Shown here: positions 39,392 to 51,550 of the stretch, in pieces | Layout: the number at the start of each line of letters is the position of its first letter | Position numbering within the stretch: position 1 is the stretch's first letter | NCBI RefSeq assembly: GCF_002443255.2 | Contig: NW_019211455.1 | Coordinates: forward strand, 32,701,778 to 32,765,777 | DNA: 64,000 nt | From: Varroa destructor | Lineage: Eukaryota; Arthropoda; Arachnida; Mesostigmata; Varroidae | Reading direction: 5' to 3' | Position numbers and translations under genes: made by a program | Notes under the pieces: model-generated | What the model was told of the DNA's origin: nothing | Database searches by the model: none | Seen by the model: the letters and a program-made list of their open reading frames with translations, nothing else

Positions 39392-39491
39392 NNNNNNNNN
39401 NNNNNNNNNNNNNNNNNNNNNNNNNNNNNNNNNNNNNNNNNNNNNNNNNNNNNNNNNNNNNNNNNNNNNNNNNNNNNNNNNNNNNNNNNNN
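39392..39491. other. assembly gap of 100 N
   Basis: Exactly 100 Ns flanked on both sides by TATATAT. The true gap is probably an AT microsatellite of unknown length. Apparent frames across it are meaningless. Confidence 1.
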
Positions 39492-42054
39492 TATATATTT
39501 CATTATTTATACATCCTAATTATCGTCATTATTTCGCTTCCTTGCGATCGTTTACACGTAAACACGGTGCCCCAAATCCGCGTTGTCCTGTGTTGCTGTC
39601 TTCATCGATATCATTATTTTAATTACTGTAAATCACATCTATCTCTCAAATCACGTCTCGCGCCCCGTTGCCCACGAATCGACGCACGGTCGTGTTTTTA
39701 TGTCCATGTCCTGGATACTGAATGTCTACACGACCTCATCGACCGAAAATTGTCTTCCGTTCCCTATAGAAACAACAGCTTTCTGTACAGCAGCCACCGA
39801 GCAAGCTCTGCTGATGCTACCGTTATTAAGTCAAACTTACAATGTACAGTGCTAGTTACGTGTACACTGCTTTCTGATCATTAACGATAGAAATAGTAAC
39901 TACCTCGGTGTTATTGTAACTAAACACGTTGAAGGCCAAAGCAAGCAGACGAAAGCTATGTGACTGTCAACATTAATGCATGCGTATACATACAAATGCA
40001 AGACGTATCTAACACCTGCGCAGTGCTGTGTGATTCATCTGTCTTAGCTAGCTATTGAAAACGAAATTTAGTTGCATTAGATATAACGACAGAGAACGAT
40101 CATTTAAAACAAACAACGATAAAACATTTACTAGCCTTTGGTTTAGGCTTAATCTGCTAAAAAAGCCACACAACAGGAAAAATAAGAATATAACAAGGAG
40201 ATGCAAAAGACTGTGCTTCAGTTACCGTTGCGTCAATTCCTGCTTCCGGAATTCTGGAGCTACTCGGGAATGAGTTATCTAGAAGCAGCCCAGATGAATT
40301 ATCTCCTCTCGCTTATTACTTTTAGCATTTACTTGTCATATAATTACTTCTTCAATTAACGGGATCAGCTCATTTTTAGACAACTCGCGGAACACACATA
40401 CTGCCGTTCGTCCATATAGCGCTCGCATTTTGTTGGCTCATCAGACTCATTTGAACACACCTCGACGCTATGTATTTATATAATAGTTATGTACACGGTT
40501 GCTGCCTACGTTCTACCGTTTCTGCTGATTGCCTTCCGTCTGGCAAACTGAGTGTTACTACTACTATTGAAGTACATTCAAATGGCGGCAACGTATGCTG
40601 CAAATACCGTAGTTAGCGCTGATTCGCCTGATCGCTTTCCTAGACGATTGTTCAGTTCATTCATATTTCAACCATCTTAACGCTTTTTCAGTGCGAGCAG
40701 CTGTTAAATATCGTCCTATACGTTCTGGCTTCGCAGTGCTAAGCATTTACAGAGAATACTGGTGGTATGTAATTGTGAAGTTGGGTCCAATATTTAACCA
40801 ATAATATAAAGCAGACAATCACACATACGTATTGTTACGCAACAATTACATTTTGCCAATTTTTGACAGTGGTTCGCTTCGATATAAGGCTTCTAATGCA
40901 TGTCAGTTAGATATAAAGTATTTTTGTGATGTCATCAAACTCAAGCTAAAATGCGTAAAAGAACATTCATGACGTTAGAGATGCCATTAAAAAACATATA
41001 CACCTGTTCTGTTTAGGTATGGTCAGCTCTAGCACCATACGCATTTTTTGCGGTTAGTATATCAAAAAAGTCATATGAAAAAACGGCTCCAATTTGTTCT
41101 TAATTTGCGTGTTGGTCAAAAGTATCTCGAATAATTAAAATCTCTGGCCCAGGCTCTACCTTGAAACTGGCATTAACGACTTCTGAGAAATCGTTGGGTA
41201 AAACTTCTTTAGATCTATTGAGCGCCACCACACCTACAGTTGTGGTCTACACCTCATTGCTCACACTAGTGTTAGCTATTATTACTTATTCGTGTTATTA
41301 TTTCAGTCGCTGCTACAACTTACCCGACTACCGAGACTTCATTGCTCGACATATAGCTGTAAGGACTCCCGTTGAATGTTGGTCGAGTACAGTGCACTTC
41401 TGTCTACTTGTCTAGTTGTTTCTACATATGACTTTTCATTATCACCGTTTTGAACGTTTGTATCGTTCATTCTGGAAGATGTATACCATTTGTTAACTAT
41501 GCACACCCTATTCCGCACACACTGTGTACTCTCGCACTGTCACATATACCATACATACCTTATCATTCTCAACAAAAGTATTTTCATTGTACATTAGTGG
41601 ACTGCACTAGTAATATTTCACCAAAGGATCGACTACGCTTCAAAACTGCGCGGCGCTTCAGGGGCATGGTGAAGTAGCGACAGAGACAATGAGCAAATCT
41701 TCTGATTGATAAAGATGAGCATTAACAGTAGTTATAATTACAGCAGTGATAATAATAATAATAGTTGTAACTCGCACGTTCAATAGTAGTAATTGCAAGA
41801 TGATCGACAACATGGTTCACCTAGGTATCATCATGATCGTACGCGCTGTTACACCTGAATAACTAGAATACCAGCACGTACGATGACGGTCTTTCCTTAT
41901 GTTTTCATTTGTTGATATTATGTATTCTCTCTGTGCAACTGTTGCCCCAGCCGCCATATATTGCCTGAAGCGATGCGCAGATTTGGTGATAATTGCCGGT
42001 CGATTCATCGTTTGCCCTGTTTTTTCTTTGTCCAACTAAACCGAAATATGATTA
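39492..42054. other. intergenic region beyond SNX14
   Basis: No recognisable coding exon. Several frames of 60-90 codons lack similarity and are probably chance. A short (AAT)n run occurs near 41750. The SNX14 3' UTR should occupy the right end; no clear polyadenylation hexamer was seen. Confidence 0.4.
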
Positions 42055-45000
42055 TTAAAACTCTGGAAAAAGTTCGAGGAGGAGGGCATCAAGAAGTACA
42101 TAGGATAGTTGCTTGTTAAGCAGAGGGTGCTGTATCACGTCGTGGATTAATTCTGCTCCGTGGTCGTGGCATTTACGGCTCAATATAGAGACCACTACTG
42201 ATGGTAGGAACTCCTTCATCTGTTTTAATACCTGCAAATGACAGCAAACTTCGTTGTACCAAACGTAAAGCCAGTCATATATATACATATATATATATAT
42301 ATATATCATTTGTAATAGATCAAACATCATAGTTCAAATACATGTCTAGGGCTAAATAAGCGCAAAACGGATATCTGTGAAGTGCTCGTTCCTACTAGCC
42401 AACAGCAAAACATAGGCAGTACGCGGTGGGATGGCTGGCCAAATGATCGAGGTCGCGAAAGAGGTACTCGGAAGTGTGATGGAGAGTCGCCCGCGGTGAG
42501 CTCGACGGGAGGAGGTCCAAGCGATGGGCTCAGGAGTACGAGCAACTTGTGAAGGAACGAAAGTAGTTACCGGATCAAGTCGTGAGACGAGCGCTTTGAC
42601 ATTTATAGAGAATAGCTTGGGTTTCAACATCAGTGCAGAGAATAGGTGGGAAAGCGTCAAGGCGAGGCTGCACGAACGCTTTCCTCTGGAGGATGTGAGA
42701 AAATTAACGAAAGGTGCTCTTCACCGTTTCAAATATTAAGCGGTGCTTGCTAGAGGAGTTAGGTATAAAGCCGAGTTGTCTGAGCAGCATTTAAAAAATG
42801 GCAAATAAGTACCTTTCGCTAATTTTCTCATCGTAGCGGGGGTGACTTCCTATACTAAGTTAAACCAGCGAATTGTGCCAGTTTCGTGTTATGTGATCAC
42901 CATCCGGCCTAACAACTGAGTTGTGTGTCTCGGGCCTCAGGCCAGCCCGCCAGCTTGATCACCTCAAATCTCTACAACGATGCTGACTTCACGGTACATA
43001 AATTGATGAATCACTGGTGGTCAGCTTACGGGAGAAGCCCGCAGAAATATGTTAGTTTTTACCCCTATCGACAACGGGCACGTCCGTTACTGAAAAAAGT
43101 GAGCATGAGCCCCATTTGCCAAAGGGAACAGCTGAGATCATCACGAATACTACCGCGACAACGGAAAATACATCAAGACGACTGAAGGTCTTGTTGTGTG
43201 ATCCTGTTGCGGCCGACTCGTGGAAAAATATGCCTAGTCACGTTGAAATTTGGAAACTGTGCGAGCTGCTATACGGCCTTGGACACAGTAGAATCTGGTA
43301 AGACGTGTGCGAAGCGATTGCGAAGAGATCTCGATGGAGTGTAAGGTTAAATTTACTAGTTGTTAAAAAATAGTGATTTCTGGATCAAGACATTCCACCG
43401 AATGTCAGTATGGCAGTATTATAATAAACCAACTAGTGTAGGGTTATATAAGCCTAGAGCAGGGGGGCTGTCCTTCGTACCAGCCAGCGCCAAAGCTTAG
43501 CCAGTCATATATACATATATATAGGGCAAACAATAGAGCTTAATTAACCCTAACTATTTTTAGAATGCTTTAATACTTGTACAGTGATGATGCCAGAATT
43601 TTGATTATTCAGTGCTCTTATATGGCGATAAACCGTTTTGTGTTCCATGTTATGGTTCACTTATGTATGTTCTTGTTTGACAAACTCAATCTACACAGTA
43701 ACACGTAGCAGTTGCAGACAAGGTTTCCTTTAGCCATTTTAGCGATACAAAAGTACACATGGAACTACCTAGATTTTTAGCACAAAACATTCAACCGTTG
43801 TTTTATATTACTTCTCTCGTAATACGTTATTAATTGAATATTTAACCTAATCAGTACCACCTATATAAGTTAATAAACGCTCCTTGGTCGCCTTAAGAAA
43901 AAAGCGAGAAAAAGTAAACTGTTTTCAAATTTTATATCGGATTCAGCGAAAAACCCGACAATACGCGACATTTTTAAGCAAAAACAGGTCTTTTTCGATC
44001 TGGGTTAGCCGTAGCACAGTTTAGATCAACAGCTCAATAACAGAGAAACCTTGCGTTCTATTTTTGGATAACTTGCGTTCGTTTACGTGACTGTGAACAA
44101 ACGGTATTTCAATGAAATTAGTAAATATGTAATATAAAAGCAAATTTTAATATCCATTCTTGTCTCTTATATGTGAACATCTATTAATCTAATTACTTTC
44201 CCACCATTCCTTCAGTTGTAGGTAAACTTCTTTTAATACCGTACGACACTTATATATGATTAATGGTGTCATACATATAGCAGCAACGAACAAGCTTATT
44301 ACTACTACATTATTGATTTTATATAATTATTTCTTTACTAACTAAACGCAAGAAGATTGTTTCATTGGCTGGGAACGAGAATATAATTGTATGGTTAATT
44401 AATAGTTGTGTGCACTAGAAATATATCAGCTTATTAATCTTAGAATATAACGATATTTTTTATACATTCCTTTGTATTGGGCTCAATTTATGTAGCAACA
44501 CGTACCTCATCGGAGCGCGCTTTCCGTTCGTCCGCGGTAGCGTCTCGTGGTTCGTCTTCAAATATGGTCTCCTGAAGAAGTTTGACTAATAATGCCATTC
44601 TTTTAGGTACCAATGCCTTCTTTGTGAGGACATCGTCAAGCAGGCTTTCAACTGCATCCTGTGTCGTATGCCTCAGCAACGGCGCCAAAGCTTTGAGTAG
44701 GGTAGTCACCCAGACTTCAGTGTTAAAGACACTGCTAGTCAGATAGATGAGGTAATCGAAAACGGGCCACGGACTAGCTGGAATTTCAGGCGCTCCGATC
44801 ATGCGCCGGCAGAACGAGTAATTATTAGCATTGTCCCCAAAGAGAGGATTGCTTTTGAGTGGTTGGTCAGGCTGTTTTGTAGGCGTACCTTCTTTCGAAG
44901 CAGCGTTGGCCGACTTCGGTTTGATTGGTTCAGTTGACGCAAGGAAGGTTTGCAGAAATTCCTCGAGGTGCTGACCCTTCTCTCGGACTAGCTTGCGAGG

Positions 45001-48000
45001 TACGTTGCGGATCATCTTCCCCAGTTTAACATCAGGCAAAAAACTACCCGTGAACTCATTATTCATCTTAAGAAAGTTATACACGAGTTGACTGCCTCTA
45101 AGTCCTGGCAACGTGAGTAGCTCTTGAATATACCGCTCAAACGCGCTCAGGTGTTCTTCAAGAGTTTTCCGCTTTCTTGTACCAAAAGAACGTTTCGTTG
45201 GCAGCGGCTGTATTGGAAGTTCCCCATGGAATTCCTCCAGCTTGGCTTCGAGCACGTAAAACTCTGTGTACTTTCTGCCGACGACCCAATGAAGATCCTC
45301 GGGCCGCTGGTCTCCTTTAACGTCAATCCTCTGGATGTCGATCACAAAAAAACAGCCGTCACGATTTTCGTTGCCGGCTACTCGTGGAATCGATACTCGC
45401 CATGCACTTAAGTCTTTAAGTCGAGGGTCGTCGTGCATGCTAAAGGCGGCCTGTTCGAATTGCGTAGGCTCGTCTTCTGCTTCGGGGTTTTCAACGCCCT
45501 CTACAGTGGCCCAAAATGTCGCATTGCCAACCTTCGTCGCACTGGCGTTAGGCTTTACAGCTTGAGAAATGCTTTTAGGAACCTCAACTGTATAGTGGTT
45601 GCTAACATTAGATTCCCGTTCTTTACACGCAACTGCGAAGTAACGCTCACTCCGTCTAAACTGTGGCAACAATATTTTGTCTAACAAGTGATAGACATCT
45701 TCATACGTCTCGTACAGAACCGTTGATGTCCGCAGTTTCAGAATATTCTCTTTCGGCTGCTGAATAATCGATAGAAACTCAGCTGCCTTATTAACGTCCA
45801 TCGGTACTCGATCCATTGCTTCCTCCGAGATGAACCGGTGATATATGTTCGCGGCTAGTTGGTGTAAATGCTCAATCTGAGCTGCATTGATATCTGGCGG
45901 GAGCAACTTTGAATTGAAATGCTCCAGTGCCTCATAAAACCATAGAAGATGTTGACAACCTTCATCTTTGAGGTGCTGTGCAAAACCCGAATATAGCTCT
46001 TTATTTTTCAACGTTGTCTGTAAGTCGAAATCATCACGATTCGAGTAGCGAACCGTTGGCGCGTTCTGATTGACAAAGTGGCTCAACAACTCAACAGACT
46101 TCTTCGATTTAGGAAACACTTGCATTGGTGTTTTGTCGAAAAAGATAAGCAGTATCAAGTTAATGATGTCTGGGTCCGCAATGACGTCCATGCCATTTAG
46201 GAAGACTGGTCCGCACAGTATTTCGCGGATGAGCGCGAACGCACACTGCGAATGGTAATATTTTCCAGGAATCAGCTGGGTGAGCATCTTTTCGGTGACT
46301 TTCCGCAGGTACTGATGTTCTGTAGCTCGATTCTTAAGAACAACATGCATACTAGGTCCCAAACAACTTAGCACAAGTTTTTCGATGTCTTTATCGTCCG
46401 GGTAAAGGCGACGCGCTCGCACGTAGACATCCAGATGCTGCGCGATGATGTGGATTACCTTACTCGTGATCAACTGGACTAGGTTAACTCTTTCCACCCT
46501 CTTGATCAGAGCGGAGATAACATGCCGAAGAATAATTCGTAACTCCTGGACGAAGATTTCGTCGCTACTTAGTTGTGAGTACCACGGATATACGTATTCC
46601 TGCAACACTTTGTTGAGAATATCTTCGATAGCGGAATCTACCTCTTGCGATACTATAAGTCCACGCCATGGGCATATATTGTAAAGCTTCGTGTGTATTT
46701 CGCAATCGGAGACCTTACATCGTCGGCATTCGAAGCGCCCGCTAACCGCAAGATTCACCTTCGGCATAATCCGCGGCCACAACGATATTATTTGCTTATG
46801 ACGTTTTCTGGCGTCGACGATGTATAGTCCCCCGGCTGCGAATGCACTAAGCACAATAAAGCCACTCAGCTTTCCAAAGAGCAATGCGGTGACTAACGTC
46901 ACTATAATAAGTGAGGCCAACACTGTACTGAGGAACTTGTCGTTGAATACCATCAGAAAATAACTTGCTTCTGCAGCAGCGGCAACACCTCCCCTGCTAA
47001 ACAACAACAGCAAAAACAGTACAAGTTTTTGTAAAAACTCAAATGGCCATACACGAATTCACTTGAGAGTTTTAGAATTTAGATTCACTTATCTAAAGAT
47101 TATACGATAACTAGATGATCTAACCGTTGAGTTGCATTGCATTTTTATAACTTATATATAGTTCAGCATCATAGAGGCACAAATTAGACGCCTGAAGGAT
47201 TGCTATAATATGATATACTTCACGTACAGACTTAGCATGTCACTATTCTTTAAAGGGTACTTGCTCCGCAGGTGCGAAATCGGCAATCTGGGACCAAACG
47301 TTGTACTCTTTCGAAATACTCGTTGAGTGTTTCGTAGGATGGTAACATCTATCGCTCCCTAAAATGAACGTGCAATCGCTTTCTGTTTGCTCTGTGGAAG
47401 GACTCAAAGAAGAGGAGGAAAGCAATGATCGTTTGGACCGGCAAACAGTTATCAGGTGTCTAATTTGAGACAGTTGTAGTACCTCTAGGCGTGTCACTCC
47501 CAAAACTTCACAAGCACAAATGCTCCCGTTAATAATTAAAACCGAAATGACCATTACGAGTGAAGAAAACGTTTCCCAATACTTTTCAATGAGGAAATTC
47601 GAGAAACATATCGTCGCTTGAACTAAGGGCGCCTAGCTACAAGTAATATCAAGTCACTGTATTTAACAGCCCGAGTTTTTGGGGGGATAAACCTGGAGAC
47701 TTGTTCAGTACGGAAATTCAGTAACCTGTAACTGATGCGGGTAGACACATAGATAGAATCTGCAAAAGGAAAATGACTTCCAACTGCTTGAGCGTTGGAT
47801 TAATATTCGGTTAGTGTAAGTAATTAAGATAATTTGATTCAAGTACCAAACATATAATTTAATTGAAACGCTTATCAAATATAGCTAGCGTTTTCCTACT
47901 CTATATGATCAAAGAGCACTCTCCACTCTAGATCGACGATAGAGGTTTTCGCCGTTGACAAACCGCTCTTTTGGGCGTGATGTCACTAAACATTTATGGA

Positions 48001-48091
48001 TGGATTGCTTCGTTAGCGAAGTTGGCTTACACTGCCATGACCTGTCACAAACTGACCTGGGTCGATGTCTAGGAGCACTACGACTAGCCAT
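42055..48091 (-). CDS. SNX14: sorting nexin 14 (SNX14), three exons with one giant exon
   Basis: SNX14 is an ER-anchored PX protein acting at ER contacts with lipid droplets and endolysosomes. I read exons 48091-48057 (ATG, MASRSAPRHRP, donor CCCAG|GTCAGT, phase 2), 46993-44506 (donor GATGAG|GTACGT) and 42231-42055. They total 2700 nt and 899 aa (human is about 946). A membrane segment at about 35-72 is followed by a cysteine cluster (FECRRCKVSDCEIH), the PXA domain (about 128-300, with YVYPWYSQL and DEIFVQELRIILRHV), an RGS-like domain (about 335-470) and the PX domain (about 545-670, with GRKYTEFYVLEAKL and LPTKR). The nexin C-terminal domain runs into the last exon (LNKQLSYVLLDALLLELFPE). 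The acceptor of the giant exon is TTTAGCAG, a tandem NAGNAG that could add one residue. A 5' UTR probably lies in the CpG-rich DNA at 48100-48350. Confidence 0.93.
42278..42306. repeat. AT microsatellite
   Basis: A simple TA-rich run about 50 nt upstream of the last SNX14 exon. It forms part of a longer motif repeated at 43499-43523. Confidence 0.85.
42296..43498. mobile_element. GC-richer inserted block in SNX14 intron, possible decayed retroelement
   Basis: About 1.2 kb, visibly richer in GC than its surroundings, is bounded by two near-identical copies of AGCCAGTCATATATA plus CATATATATA (42269-42295 and 43499-43523). The copies differ by one TA unit and look like a target-site duplication. 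Inside, broken frames such as EVAKEVLG, WAQEYEQLVKER and ENRWESVKARLHERFPLED are found. These recall the region after the endonuclease of non-LTR retrotransposons, but the match is weak. No poly(A) tail is seen. Confidence 0.35.
47243..47554 (-). CDS. orphan ORF with hydrophobic N-terminus
   Basis: An ATG-initiated frame of 103 codons lies in the first SNX14 intron, same strand. It begins MVISVLIINGSICACEVLG, which could be a signal peptide, and continues Ser-rich (SKRSLLSSSSLSPSTEQTES). The base composition is less AT-rich than the flanks. No family is recognised. It could be an SNX14 alternative exon, but its end phase does not fit the giant exon. It may simply be chance. Confidence 0.2.
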   Translation of the reverse strand: MVISVLIINGSICACEVLGVTRLEVLQLSQIRHLITVCRSKRSLLSSSSLSPSTEQTESDCTFILGSDRCYHPTKHSTSISKEYNVWSQIADFAPAEQVPFKE

Positions 48092-48360
48092 TCCCTTCAA
48101 TTTAACGTCACATACTGTCAAAATTTTGGAAAAATTCTGCCCTGCAAGCAGCACTCAGCTGGTAGCACTAAAATCCGGCTCTGGTAAACACACTAAATAC
48201 TGAACGAAGCCTGTTTGGATTCAAACGGATGCGATCGCGGGCACTGTCACGCAGAATCACCTCTACACGCTGTCTCGCCTTGGAAGCTGTCTCGCGCGGG
48301 TTTCGTCTGCATGACTGCCCTCCCGTCCGCCTCCTTCTTTCTTTAAGCATACCTATTTGC
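48092..48360 (-). promoter_or_regulatory. CpG-rich 5' region of SNX14
   Basis: The stretch around 48190-48350 is clearly richer in CG than its surroundings and lies just upstream of the inferred SNX14 start codon. This fits a 5' UTR and core promoter. An overlapping minus-strand frame at 48168-48350 is Arg-rich and probably a by-product of that composition. Confidence 0.4.
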
Positions 48361-50969
48361 TTAGTTAGTTAGTTGGATGGCATAGCAGCGCAGTGGCGCC
48401 ACAACAAGAACCGCATCTTTATGCAAATGAAATTCTAGCTAAGATATTTATTTATACATTATTACAGGATTGACAAGACCTTACGCATGTGCTTTACTGT
48501 GTGTTACCTGACCTCAAATAGCTTACAAAAAAAAAGATTTTGTTCGGAGATACTGGTAGTAAATAGTGGTATAGGTAAAGGTAGTCGTTCAGTAGTAGTG
48601 GTTCAAGCATCTCTAGGAAATTTATGAAGATGCCTTGATGATGATGAAGTAGTTATTTTGTAGAATCAACAGTTATTAGTTTGGAGGATATAATACGTTT
48701 CCATGACCTCCGTACGGCTGTGCCCTTCTCAATTAGCGGTCAAAGGTCATCGTTGCGACATCTTCTGACCGGCTACCGTCTTCACCGTTGCGCGCTCTCG
48801 TCCCAGTCGTCCAGCGATCCTAACATGTTCACACGCGCTTGCTAAGTCACACGGATTGGAGTTCAACGTTCCTAGTCTCGTATTCCGTCTTCCACAATAG
48901 AACAAGAATTGGCTGGACGAACAGCTGATCTGTTCTGAGGTTTCATCCCAAATTGCTACCACCGTAGTTAAATAATAAATTAAAACTTTAGCTTTGCCCG
49001 GAGTTCAAAAGGCTACCTGCTCTAGGTACGTTAATGACGTAGGACCTCAGCAATAAGCGTAATATAACTGAAAGTATAGTTATCTCAACATTTAAATTTT
49101 CCTAATCCATCATTTCATATGAGGAGCGGTTGTATTTCGTCGCAAATGTAGGAAGTTTGTGTGGTATTCCTTCCAATTAGCACATCGCGTGCCGACATAT
49201 TGTTGTTTATTCAACAATAAGATTAATAGGCGTTACTTCATTTGGTTACTAATCACGGATGGTCATACGAGAACATGAATCAATGTAAGTTGAGGACAAC
49301 TCACATTAATTCTTTACGTACCCATTTTATCTACCTCCACAGGCTGTAGGCATTACTAGACTATAGGCATGTTACAATTTCGGGTACAACAACTTTTGCT
49401 GAACCTACAAAGCTAAGCGTCGAAGGAAAACCATGAAAGCGGACCGCCGGTGTTGAAGTTGTACTAAGGAGAGCTTTTGTATATCTAGTCGATTATCGAA
49501 AATGTTTTCATTAATAACCTTCGTGTGTAATACACATACTATATATATATATATATATATATAACCGGCGTTTTGCGAACTGCTGAGAAAAATAGCCAAA
49601 TAAAGTGACTCCTAGCCGCGTGTGTCTTTGTACAGTTTTACGATGAGAAAATATCTAATCCCGTGGCGCATTGGTACCAAGTTTTCTGTCCCAGTCCATA
49701 GCCACTTTGTGTATGCTACAAAGATTCTTTGAATATGTTTGAAACTCTCAAAAGAACGTTGTTGTAAAAACTCTCCAAGTGAAGGTTGTGCAACGGATAA
49801 TAGTTGTAGTCATTCATCGACACTTCTAAACACTTAAACACACCGATGCGTCTGCTTGCAAAGGTACCTATGAAGTTAAGGTATCACACTCTGGCGGCCT
49901 TGTAAAACACGTATCATCGTACAGACCGAGATTTGAAGTTGTATGCTTATTCAAAGGCTATAGAATAAGCGATGACTTGATAATTAAGTTCACAGCTTTA
50001 CACAAAATGCGAAAATTACGGAAAAACGATGCTCGCATTTGTTTTCACATTTGAAGAATAATTCATGTTAATCTAGCCTCTACAAAGAAAAGGTAGGGTG
50101 ACATCGTACTTATATAAGCATGACTTGACCGAGTCTCCAGTCTTATTTAGTTCTATATTTATACAAAATTATCTTTATCGATTGAAACCATCGATAACGA
50201 CTTTTTTTTCTTTATTTTTCTTGCTTAATCGTTGTGTCTGGTCAGTTAAAATTCGTAGAAGGGTAGTTTTGTATATGATAGTATTCCGAGCGTGGCATTT
50301 AAAAACGGTTTACCGTTTCACTTCAATGAACTAATGTACTAACTTAGATTTGCCCATTTATGCATACTTTATGAATAAATTGTCTCAGTTATCCTTCAGC
50401 TACGCAGGATACACAGATGTTCCTCTTCTCTGACATCTTTCACCCGCACACTTTGGCCATTAAGGCATTTCTCTTTTGCATATAAGTTTTTGGATGAGAT
50501 CGTTTCGGTAGTACTAATTTTTACCTGAAGAGATCATTCTTATTTTTCACTTGGAAGCAGTTTAGCAGGCTTTCTGACCGGGAAGTTTGAGGCACCTCGG
50601 CAGGCATTATTTTGATCTTTCAGTTATCGCATCTTGACCAATTTTTTCTGGTAATCAGATGGGGAGTAGTACAGAGCAGATCCGATGTTTTGTTTAAATC
50701 TATCCACTTAAATAGGTTAACACTTGTGCAGTAAATTGTTATGTGATATTGGGCATCGTATTCTTAAGTATAAGCTGTTTATAAGATACAAATAAATTTA
50801 AATAAGGATCTTCAAGAACTGGTGACATTTTTTCTTTTATTAGTTCGGCCAGATATGTACTACGGTCGGACGTCTATGTGTATGTTTGTAATCGGTACCT
50901 TGGCTGAATTTTTAGCCTAGCTTGTACGGTTAGGACATTTTCAAATAAGTTTTCAAAATCCGAATCTCT
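48361..50969. other. gene-poor intergenic stretch
   Basis: No recognisable exon. A GTTA tandem lies near 48362 and an AT microsatellite at 49540-49563. The sequence GTGGCGCATTGGTACC near 49662 is tRNA A-box-like but no B box follows. Confidence 0.4.
49540..49563. repeat. AT dinucleotide microsatellite
   Basis: Uninterrupted (AT)n of about 24 nt in intergenic DNA. Confidence 0.9.
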
Positions 50970-51550
50970 CTACGGGCAGCCAATACATGTATAACTTCGA
51001 AATTTTTTTGGACCTTGGGCTGTCTGGGGGGTGAGACATGGCTCATCCAGTAATTTTAGTTCTAGGAGTTCTGGTAAGAGGATGGAATTATTTAAGACGA
51101 AACATTCCTTCCGGACTGATAGCAGATCACATTTATTGTATTGACAAAACATTGGACCATTATCTTTAAATTTCGCGCGCATCTGCCTGTCTCGAAGTAT
51201 CAAACTACGTTTTAAAAAGTCAAGTCATTTTTAGTTCCGTATCAAATCTTCCAGTGCTATTGGCAGACAATAGCTTGTTTCTAGAAATTAATATAGATGC
51301 ATTTCTCAATCCTTGCAATGATCTCGTATTCTGACATTTTGTGAGCTTACTAGCTGGTTATAGGGCGCCAACAAGCATCCGCATTGCCAAATTCTTCTTT
51401 TTCACTGCACCTCAAAATTATGTTGTAGTAATAGATTGCCGATCTCTATAGTCTCCACCTAGCATAGACCTGGATACACTTTTCATTACCAAGTATATTC
51501 AGGAGTGACTCATTGTCGGCCTTGATACTGAACAGAAGTTATAGTTAACG
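50970..51550 (-). mobile_element. Ty3/gypsy retrotransposon pol relic (RNase H and integrase N-terminus)
   Basis: On the minus strand, 51540-51360 gives FSIKADNESLLNILGNEKCI, then a WRL-RSAIYYY segment and NADACWRP. This matches the RNase H end of gypsy pol (TDHKPLL, RLQRWAL, NADALSR). After it, 51203-50970 gives NSILLPELLELKLLDE and then KKFRSYTCIGCP, the integrase zinc-finger region (ILLP, LLDELH, ARSY-x-x-WP), with the usual His pair lost. Order and orientation agree with a single pol fragment. Stops and frame changes make it a pseudogene; LTRs and the integrase core were not found. Confidence 0.6.

Noticed and set aside
39318..39884. 188-codon frame across the N gap
   Set aside because: It is open only because the Ns are counted as residues.
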